Origin: JAPOXR01 sp965214695 | GTDB taxonomy: Bacteria > Pseudomonadota > Alphaproteobacteria > Rhodobacterales > Rhodobacteraceae | Assembly (NCBI GenBank): GCA_965214695.1 | Contig: OZ243967.1 | Location: 2,108,001 to 2,172,000 of the forward strand | DNA length: 64,000 nt | Direction of reading: 5' to 3' | Part shown: positions 57,912 through 64,000 of the stretch, in pieces | Numbering within the stretch: position 1 is the stretch's first letter | How the letters are laid out: each line of letters begins with the position of its first letter | Notes under the pieces: generated by a model | The model's database searches: none | Told to the model about the DNA's origin: nothing | The model's input: the letters and a program-made list of their open reading frames with translations, nothing else | Program-made: the position numbers and the translations under genes

Positions 57912-58426
57912 AGGTAGGGATGCAATCGTTTAGGCAAGGTGAACATCGGAGTCAATCTGCAGTTCTACCGGCGTCGATGTCGCAGGACAGGAGTTTCCGC
58001 CACTGCCAATGGCCCGCCCGAAGAGCAGATCCCGATGCAGGAGAGCGTGTCAAACAAGGGCAACCTGATGCACCCTGCCAGCGGCCAACAAACAGGTCGG
58101 GATCCTGGCCATTCACTGCTCCTTGCGAAAATCGTCGGCATGCACCCCGAAGTGCGTGCAGACGCCACGATAGCTCGCCGCCTGGCCAACCTTCCCGGGT
58201 CCATGTCGGTGATCATCCCGGGGCCAGGCAGCCTGTCTGAACTCGCGGTTGGCAAAGACCGCCGGCTCCCTCGCCCTGAAGCCACTCATGATCTGCCTGC
58301 CCTTCCACTGGCCCGGCCTCAGCACTTCGGTGGTGGCAGATCGAGAGTGGGCTCGTCTTCAAAACGGTTCGATTTTCCGGATTTTCCAGGTATTATTTGC
58401 GTTGCCGCGTGACCGAAGGCTGGGAG
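57912..58426. other. Gene-free stretch between tRNA-Leu and proV
   Basis: 515 bases. A minus-strand frame of about 58 codons (58113-58288, starting after GGAAGGGCAGGC) has a plausible ribosome binding site but no known family and is not called. The end, about 58365-58426, is AT-richer and carries TATTAT at 58391-58396, a possible -10 for proV. Confidence 0.4.
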
Positions 58427-59470
58427 ATGCAATTGGCGATCACGGACAATGGTCAGACCAAGATCGAATGCAAGTCTGTCTGGAAGATCTTCGGACCAAG
58501 CCCGGTGGATGTGCTGGCCTCGCATGACCGGAGCAAGAGCCGGGCCGAGATCCAGGAGGAGACCGGCCATGTCGTCGCGGTGAAGGATGTGTCGTTCGAA
58601 ATCAGGGCTGGCGAATGTTTCGTGGTGATGGGCCTGTCGGGATCCGGCAAGTCGACGCTGGTCCGTTGCCTGACCAGGTTGATCGAACCGACCGGCGGTG
58701 AAGTGGTGATGGACGGGCAGGATGTGGCCCGGATGAGCCGGGCCGAGTTACAGAAATTGCGGCGATACAAGATCGCAATGGTCTTTCAGCATTTCGGGTT
58801 GCTGCCGCACCGAACCGTCATCGACAATATTTCCTATGGCCTGGAGGTCCGCGGTGTCGGCCGTCGTGAACGGAAAGAGATGGCTGGCGGTGTGCTTGAC
58901 CTGGTCGGGCTGACCGGGTGGGCGGACCGCTACCCGCGCGAGTTGTCGGGCGGCATGCAGCAGCGGGTTGGCCTGGCTCGCGCCATGGCGGTCGATCCCG
59001 AAATCCTGATCTTCGACGAGCCATTTTCGGCCCTGGACCCGTTGATCAGGCGCGAGATGCAGGACGAGTTGCTTGGCCTTCGGAGCACTCTCAACAAGAC
59101 CATGGTCTTCATCACCCATGACTTCCATGAAGCGATCAAGATGGGAGACCATATTGCAATCATGAAAGATGGCGAGATTGTCCAGATCGGAACCCCCGAG
59201 GATATCGTGGCCAATCCGGTGAACAGCTACGTTCGTGATTTCACCGAAGATGTGCCCCGCTACAAGGTGCTGACCGCCGGCAAGGTGATGCGGGAATGCC
59301 GGACGCCGGATATTGCCGATTGTGAACGCGTGCCCGGGGATGCCGCGCTCGTCAGTCTCATCGACACCGCCGCTGGCGATGACCGGCCGCTGGCGGTCGT
59401 CAATGACAATGGCGACATTGTCGGAGAAATCGACCGCGAGATCATCATGCGGGCAATGTCGACGAGCTGA
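58427..59470 (+). CDS. proV: Betaine/proline-type ABC transporter ATPase (ProV-like)
   Basis: 347 aa ATPase of a quaternary-amine importer (ProU/OpuA family). Seen: an N-terminal ProV segment IECKSVWKIFG and a long insertion before the core, Walker A VMGLSGSGKSTLVRCLTRL (about residue 70), Q-loop AMVFQHFGLLPHRTVIDN, signature ELSGGMQQRVGLARAMA, Walker B ILIFDEPFSALDPLIR and FITHDFHEAIKMGDHIAI. The C-terminal 70 residues replace the usual CBS pair with a shorter domain. ATG 58427, AAGG eight bases upstream. First gene of a cluster with an MBL hydrolase and the binding protein; the permease is on the other strand. Confidence 0.93.
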   Translation: MQLAITDNGQTKIECKSVWKIFGPSPVDVLASHDRSKSRAEIQEETGHVVAVKDVSFEIRAGECFVVMGLSGSGKSTLVRCLTRLIEPTGGEVVMDGQDVARMSRAELQKLRRYKIAMVFQHFGLLPHRTVIDNISYGLEVRGVGRRERKEMAGGVLDLVGLTGWADRYPRELSGGMQQRVGLARAMAVDPEILIFDEPFSALDPLIRREMQDELLGLRSTLNKTMVFITHDFHEAIKMGDHIAIMKDGEIVQIGTPEDIVANPVNSYVRDFTEDVPRYKVLTAGKVMRECRTPDIADCERVPGDAALVSLIDTAAGDDRPLAVVNDNGDIVGEIDREIIMRAMSTS

Positions 59471-59479
59471 CGCCTGCCG

Positions 59480-60238
59480 ATGGGTTTCCGGGCAACACGG
59501 GTCGACGACAGGATCAGCCGGATCGAGGAAACCGGCGTTGTCCCCTTCATGCGCTGCAATATCTGGCATGTCCGTGGCCGCAATTTCGACCTCGTTATCG
59601 ATACCGGCTTCGGCATCGCGCCGCTGAAGAACTGGATTGTTTCCCGAGGCGACCGGCCAGTCAGGGCCATCTGCACCCACTCGCATTTTGACCATGTTGC
59701 TGGCCTGGCCGAATTCTCCTGCCGGCTCGGCCATCGCCTGGAAGCGCCGGCCTTTGCCGCTGGCGGACATGACGCAACCATGTTCTCCAGTGGCTGGACC
59801 GACGTGCAGATCGTCGACCCCGAGGCCCATCCGAGGTTTGACAATCTCTCGCATGTCATCAGGCCAGCCCCGTTGACCGGCTATCTCGACGAGGGTGATG
59901 TCGTTGATCTCGGCGATGTCTCATACCAGGTTCTTCACCTTCCGGGTCATTCACCGGGATCGATCGGCTTGTGGGATGCTGCATCGCAGACGCTGTTTTC
60001 GGGCGATGCCGTCTATGACGGGCCGCTCTATGACGGCCATCCCCATTCGGACCCCGACCTGTATCTCGTGACACTCGACAGGCTGCGCAAGCTGGGGGCC
60101 CGGACCGTGCATGGGGGGCATTATGCGTCCTTCGGCGAAGACCGGCTGCGCCAGGTCGTCGATGGCTATCGCCCGCTGGAGAATTCCGTTGAGGCCATTT
60201 CGGACCTGCAGGAGGAATTCCGGGCATCCGGCGGGTGA
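59480..60238 (+). CDS. MBL-fold metallo-hydrolase
   Basis: 252 aa metallo-beta-lactamase fold protein. Seen: FDLVIDTGFGIAPLKNWI, the metal motif CTHSHFDHVAGL (HxHxDH with Ser), the second His in QVLHLPGHSPGSIGLW, Asp ligand in LFSGDAVYDGPLYDG and the last His in VHGGHYASFGE. It could act as a glyoxalase II-like thioesterase or lactonase; the reaction is unknown. It starts ten bases after proV, so it is co-transcribed with the importer ATPase, which suggests a role in handling the imported compound. Confidence 0.9.
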   Translation: MGFRATRVDDRISRIEETGVVPFMRCNIWHVRGRNFDLVIDTGFGIAPLKNWIVSRGDRPVRAICTHSHFDHVAGLAEFSCRLGHRLEAPAFAAGGHDATMFSSGWTDVQIVDPEAHPRFDNLSHVIRPAPLTGYLDEGDVVDLGDVSYQVLHLPGHSPGSIGLWDAASQTLFSGDAVYDGPLYDGHPHSDPDLYLVTLDRLRKLGARTVHGGHYASFGEDRLRQVVDGYRPLENSVEAISDLQEEFRASGG

Positions 60239-60567
60239 CCGAGTCCTGCGTGGGCCCCGCCTGCGCCGCTGACGAAGGCCGGTGAAGCAGGCTGACACTT
60301 CGAAATACCGGACGAGACAGCAGAAGATTCTCACCCGAAGTGATCTCTCCATGCCCCGGCCCTGATCGACTTCATGACGGGATGGGCCCGAGTGCACGCG
60401 GCATCGATCACGTTGAATTCGACGTGATGCACGCTGCTCGACGGCCCGGGGCAGCCTCGTGAATCTTGCCGGGTGAATGGGGACCGGTCAGTGGATCGAC
60501 CATTAACAAAGTGTTTCGGAATCGCACTCGCCGCGCTATGGTAGGCGACCAATCACGGAGGTAGATG
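60239..60567. other. Leader region of the betaine-binding protein gene
   Basis: 329 bases without a gene between the MBL hydrolase and proX. It contains a 22-base palindrome (60407-60428) and, close to the end, a lower-GC stretch with CTATGGT that could serve as a -10 box. Strong GGAGG precedes the proX ATG. Confidence 0.5.
60407..60428. promoter_or_regulatory. 22-base near-perfect palindrome upstream of proX
   Basis: ATCACGT (60407-60413) and ACGTGAT (60422-60428) frame a centre that includes GAATTC; only one pair mismatches. Located about 140 bases before the binding-protein start, after the MBL gene. A dimeric repressor or activator site is likely; the regulator is not in the window. Confidence 0.5.
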
Positions 60568-61509
60568 ATGTCAAGATTTCCGAAATTCCTGCCTGCGGCT
60601 GCCATCGCCGCCGCCACCTCCATGGCGGCCGGTTCGGCAGTTCATGCGCAGGGTGTAGTGACAGTGGCGGTTCCGGACTGGACCGGTGGCGTGGTTTCTT
60701 GCCAGATCCTTGCGAAGGCTATCGAATCCGAACTCGGGTACAAGGTGAGGCGACTGGAAATTCCATCCGGTGCCCCGACCCTCGAGGCGATGGCTGCCGA
60801 CGATGTCCAGGTAGGATGCGAACTCTGGCCGAGTTACTACCCGGTCAAGGACAAGTTCTTTTCCGAGTATGGTGGGGACGGTTCGCTGGTGTTGCTCGGT
60901 GAACACGGTGTCGTAGGTGTTTCCAGCTACTACGTGCCTCGCTACCTGGTCGAGGGGGATGACGCGCCGGCGCCGGATTTGAAGCATTTCAGCGACCTGG
61001 CCAATCATGTCGATCTGTTCAAGGCGGTTGATTCCGGCGACAAGGGCCGGCTGATCGGGTGCCCGAACGCCAATTGGGAATGCGAAGACCAGGCTCGGGC
61101 CGATGCGTATGGCGTGCCGTTCCAGGCCGTGGAGCTTGGCTCGGAGGCCGCACATTGGGCCGAGATGCAGGGTGCATTTGCACGTGGTGAGCCGTTTGTT
61201 GCCTATGCGTGGGAGCCGCACTGGATTCACGCAGCTCTCGACCTGGTCCGCCTGGAGCTGAACGATTACGGCGACGGATCCTGCTGGCCCGGTTGCGGCT
61301 GGCCGGTCGATGTGACCATGAACTATGGAAGGTCGGACATCGATGAGGTGCATCCGGAAATTGCGACGCTCGTCCGGAACAGCGTCCTGACCAACGAGGA
61401 GCAGAACGTGATGGTTCTTGCCGTCGACATCGACGGTCGTGACCTCGAGGAGGTCGTTGACGAGTGGCTCGAGGCCAACAAGGACAGGGTGGCAGCCTGG
61501 GCCCAATAG
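60568..61509 (+). CDS. proX: Glycine betaine/choline-type substrate-binding protein (ProX/OpuAC family)
   Basis: 313 aa exported binding protein. Seen: a Sec signal peptide (FLPAAAIAAATSMAAGSAVHA), mature start GVVTVAVPDWTGGVVSCQIL, EIPSGAPTLEAMAADDVQVG, ELWPSYYPVKDKFFSEYGGD, YAWEPHWIHAALDLVRLEL and WPVDVTMNYG. Several Trp and Tyr residues could form an aromatic cage for a quaternary amine. ATG 60568 was chosen over 60565 by the spacing of GGAGG. It has its own leader, so it is probably expressed more strongly than proV. Works with the tandem permease encoded convergently. Confidence 0.92.
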   Translation: MSRFPKFLPAAAIAAATSMAAGSAVHAQGVVTVAVPDWTGGVVSCQILAKAIESELGYKVRRLEIPSGAPTLEAMAADDVQVGCELWPSYYPVKDKFFSEYGGDGSLVLLGEHGVVGVSSYYVPRYLVEGDDAPAPDLKHFSDLANHVDLFKAVDSGDKGRLIGCPNANWECEDQARADAYGVPFQAVELGSEAAHWAEMQGAFARGEPFVAYAWEPHWIHAALDLVRLELNDYGDGSCWPGCGWPVDVTMNYGRSDIDEVHPEIATLVRNSVLTNEEQNVMVLAVDIDGRDLEEVVDEWLEANKDRVAAWAQ

Positions 61510-61536
61510 CCCGACACAAGCCGGTAAACTGATGAC

Positions 61537-61560
61537 GGCCTCCCGCACATGCGGGGGGCC
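61537..61560. terminator. Hairpin after proX, between convergent genes
   Basis: GGCCTCCCGC (61537-61546), loop ACAT, GCGGGGGGCC (61551-61560), one wobble pair; 28 bases after the proX stop and about 180 bases from the stop of the convergent permease. Likely terminator, though a U-run is missing. Confidence 0.6.
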
Positions 61561-61742
61561 GTTGGCGTTCGATGACGCAGATAGCGACCATTCCGCCAGC
61601 CTTCCAAACATGTGGGGGGCGTCCATGTTCATGCGCCGCTTCGAGGCGGGCGATTACGGTCTGCCGTGCATGCGGAACCTTTACAGCACCGAGAGCCACC
61701 AGGCACTTCCCGCACTGGCCTCCCGCCAGGGGCCATTGCCTG

Positions 61743-63884
61743 CTACAGCCCCAGCGCCTCTCGCTGTTTTGCGGTCCAGGCGTTGGTCAGCCGGTCAAGA
61801 ATGATCGCCAGCAATGCAATGCCAATTCCTGCAACGAGGCCCATGCCGGTATTGGCAGTCGTCATTCCGGCAAACACCTGTCTGCCGAGGCCCGTGCCAC
61901 CGATCATGGGGGTGATCGCTTGCATGGCCAGGGCCATGACAATGCACTGATTGATGCCCAGGATGATCGCCGGGCTGGCCATTGGCAGCCGGACGGCAGC
62001 AAGTTGCTGAAGACGCGTAGCCCCGAAACTCTCCACCACCTCGCCAACCTGCTCTGGCACCTGCCTGAGACCAAGCGAGGTCAGGCGGATGATTGGCGGC
62101 AATGCGTAGATCACGGTGGCGATGATCGCAGTGCTCCTGGAGCCACCGAACAGCATGATCGCCGGGATGAGGTAGACGAATGCCGGCATGGTCTGCATGA
62201 AATCCAGGATCGGCCGGATGATTTGTTCGGCAATCCGGCTCTGCGCCGCCAAAACACCCAGCGGAACTCCCAGCACAAAACAGATCAGCACCGACACGAG
62301 CGTGGCGGCCAGCGTCTCCATGGTGATTTCCCAGATCCCGGCCAGTGCCATGAAGAACATGAGGGCGGTCACAATTGCTGCGAAGACCGGTCCATTGGCC
62401 CGCCATGCCATCAGGAACAGGGCCGCAAGGACATAAAACCAGGGAAGACCCACCAGGAACTGGTTGAGCGGGTTCAATTGCCAGTTGAAGATCGCGCCCC
62501 GCAACCATTGCGAGAAGGCGCCGAAATTCGGGTTGGAAACCAGCAGATTGACCGCGTGGTCAATCGGCTCCCGGATGGAGACCTGCAGGTATTCAGGGAA
62601 ATAGCCGATATCGGCAATGACGAGATCGAACAGGTAGATTGCAAGAAGAACAAGCACCGACACGAACAGGAAGCCTGCCTCCCGCAGTGAGAGGGCGGCG
62701 CGCTCCGCCAGGGTCTCGCCGACAGGGCGCAATGCCCTCTCCAGCAGACGGGCCGAAAATTCCGTGATCAACCGGCCGAGTCTTGTGGTCCCGCGCCAGA
62801 CACGATCGATCCCGGTCTCGATCCAGGGAAACGGGGGCAACCTGTCCCAACTCTGCGGGAACAGGCGGAAAGTCAGCCTGGTCCGATCGGCAATCTCCTC
62901 ACCTCCCTGCCGACTCATCGCCAGGGTCAGCCGGTCGAATATGATCGCCATGAAGACGATTCCCATCCCGGCTTCGAACGACCAGCCGACACGCAGCCTC
63001 GTGAGTGCGCGGTAGACTTCCCGTTCAAGCCCGTCGGTCCCGATGAAGACGGCCAACACGGCCAGTCCAAGCGCCATCATCATCGTCTGGTTGACCCCCA
63101 GGATGATCGACGGCATGGCTGTTGGAATCTGTACCTTCAACATGGTCTGGGCACCGGTCGCTCCAAATGAGCGCGAGACCTCGACCTGGCTGGCCGGTAC
63201 CTGCCTTATGCCCAGATTCGTCAACCGGACCACCGGTGGAATGGCGTAGATGATGATTGCCATGGCGGCGCCGGTCTGCCCGGCCCCAAACAGGAAAATC
63301 GCCGGCAGAAGGTAGACGAAAGCCGGCATGGTCTGCATCGTATCGAGGACGGGACGCAGGATCGTCTCGAACCTGTCCGATTGCGACGACCAGATTCCAA
63401 GCGGAATCCCGATGATGATCGAGATTGCCACCGACACCAGGACCAGCGACAGGGTGGACATCGCCGGGTCCCACATGTCGACGATGCCCCAATACATGAC
63501 ACCAAAGGCGGTAAAGAGCCCCAGCCGCAACCCTCCGTATCGCAGGCCGAGCATGCCAACGGCAATCACCAGCAATGGCCAGGGCTTGAGCCACAGGAAG
63601 AGTTCAAGCGAGGAGATGAACAGGTTCACCCATTTGGCGATCGCCCGGGTGGTGTCCCGCACATGATCCTTCAGCCAAAGCTCGCCATTGTTGATCGCCG
63701 CGATGAAATCGAATTGCCCGGTCAGCGCCTCGGGAACCGGAAATCGATATCCGACAACCTTCCAGACACCGAGGGACAGCACCAGGCCAATGATCGAAAG
63801 CCCCCAGGAGGAGGACCAGGCCATGGGCGGTCGCCACCCGGCCCTGTCAGCGTAAACTGCATCGTTGGCCATCATCGCACCCAT
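61743..63884 (-). CDS. proW: Tandem-fused betaine-type ABC permease (double ProW)
   Basis: 713 aa permease with two complete ProW-like membrane domains in one chain. Seen: domain 1 with LSLVLVSVAISIIIGIPLGIWSS in parts, TMQTMPAFVYLLPAIFLFGAG, PPVVRLTNLGIRQVP and EVSRSFGATGAQTMLKVQIP (about 150-290); a linker (about 330-420); domain 2 with LICFVLGVPLGVLAAQS, FMQTMPAFVYLIPAIMLFGG, PPIIRLTSLGLRQVP and EVVESFGATRLQQLAAVRLP (about 545-690). Both EAA coupling loops (FGAT) are kept, so one chain could replace the usual homodimer. Encoded on the strand opposite to proV and proX, an unusual split of the operon. Confidence 0.93.
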   Translation of the reverse strand: MGAMMANDAVYADRAGWRPPMAWSSSWGLSIIGLVLSLGVWKVVGYRFPVPEALTGQFDFIAAINNGELWLKDHVRDTTRAIAKWVNLFISSLELFLWLKPWPLLVIAVGMLGLRYGGLRLGLFTAFGVMYWGIVDMWDPAMSTLSLVLVSVAISIIIGIPLGIWSSQSDRFETILRPVLDTMQTMPAFVYLLPAIFLFGAGQTGAAMAIIIYAIPPVVRLTNLGIRQVPASQVEVSRSFGATGAQTMLKVQIPTAMPSIILGVNQTMMMALGLAVLAVFIGTDGLEREVYRALTRLRVGWSFEAGMGIVFMAIIFDRLTLAMSRQGGEEIADRTRLTFRLFPQSWDRLPPFPWIETGIDRVWRGTTRLGRLITEFSARLLERALRPVGETLAERAALSLREAGFLFVSVLVLLAIYLFDLVIADIGYFPEYLQVSIREPIDHAVNLLVSNPNFGAFSQWLRGAIFNWQLNPLNQFLVGLPWFYVLAALFLMAWRANGPVFAAIVTALMFFMALAGIWEITMETLAATLVSVLICFVLGVPLGVLAAQSRIAEQIIRPILDFMQTMPAFVYLIPAIMLFGGSRSTAIIATVIYALPPIIRLTSLGLRQVPEQVGEVVESFGATRLQQLAAVRLPMASPAIILGINQCIVMALAMQAITPMIGGTGLGRQVFAGMTTANTGMGLVAGIGIALLAIILDRLTNAWTAKQREALGL

Positions 63885-64000
63885 GGGCCCGGCGAGGAAA
63901 TCTCACATGTTTCCTTCCGATTGCAGATTGACGAAACTCCAACAGATTGTGGCAATAATTCCGGTGGCTGGCAATTGGTTTTCATCGAGGCCGCGTGCCG

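Noticed and set aside
58113..58288. Minus-strand small protein of about 58 codons between tRNA-Leu and proV
   Set aside because: It has a plausible ribosome binding site but no family, signal or conserved context; the evidence is too weak to call a gene.

Overview
The window reads as chromosomal DNA of a high-GC alphaproteobacterium, probably aquatic or marine. The evidence is the gene content: gyrB and gltBD of alphaproteobacterial type, a SoeABC-like sulfite dehydrogenase, a DmdA-like GcvT protein, betaine-type and polyamine-type ABC importers, and an NDUFA9-like oxidoreductase. Placement below class is not possible from sequence reading alone. Coding density is high. Large antisense open frames are common, as expected at this GC content, and were discarded.

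Layout. 1-8.6 kb: edge of a secreted-protein gene, then RidA, a DUF482 acetyltransferase, pterin dehydratase (phhB), a peroxiredoxin, a small membrane coiled-coil protein, a frameshifted thioredoxin-fold gene, a ferredoxin reductase, rsmD, and an unusual DUF924-HATPase fusion. 8.8-17.7 kb: a minus-strand catabolic block with a PotABCD-type importer, a DAO-type FAD oxidoreductase, a DmdA-like THF-dependent demethylase, a VOC protein and an acyl-CoA ligase. 18-20 kb: hipBA toxin-antitoxin. 20-22.7 kb: NAD salvage (pncB, pncA) with a GNAT gene, divergent from gyrB (22.9-25.3 kb). 25.4-29.9 kb: a CUT2 sugar importer operon. 29.9-31.25 kb: 1.35 kb without a confident gene, holding a strongly structured element. 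31.25-36.6 kb: soeA-trpC-soeB-soeC. 37.1-38.8 kb: AbiEi/AbiEii toxin-antitoxin with a readable promoter and operator. 38.8-44.8 kb: gltD-gltB. 45-49.5 kb: uppP, a small secreted protein and a second CUT2 importer. 49.8-51.7 kb: an orphan YejA-like peptide-binding protein. 52-53.8 kb: an IS1634-type transposase. 54-55.2 kb: an Xre-RES toxin-antitoxin pair whose toxin carries an in-frame TGA. 55.5-57.9 kb: a fatty acid hydroxylase/sterol desaturase-type protein, an NDUFA9-like protein and tRNA-Leu(CAG). 58.4-63.9 kb: a betaine-type importer whose permease is a tandem ProW fusion on the opposite strand, with an MBL-fold hydrolase between its ATPase and binding protein.

How the genes fit together. 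The recurring theme is uptake and oxidation of small organic nutrients: five separate substrate-binding proteins, a demethylase/ligase module that suggests use of a methylated osmolyte or amine, and a sulfite-oxidising membrane complex. The stretch from 18 to 55 kb carries three toxin-antitoxin systems, one transposase and several low-information gaps, which marks accessory DNA between housekeeping genes. The observations most worth a second look are the 8.8-17.7 kb catabolic operon, trpC lodged inside the soe operon, the DUF924-HATPase fusion, the nonsense-interrupted RES toxin, and the structured element near 30.2 kb.
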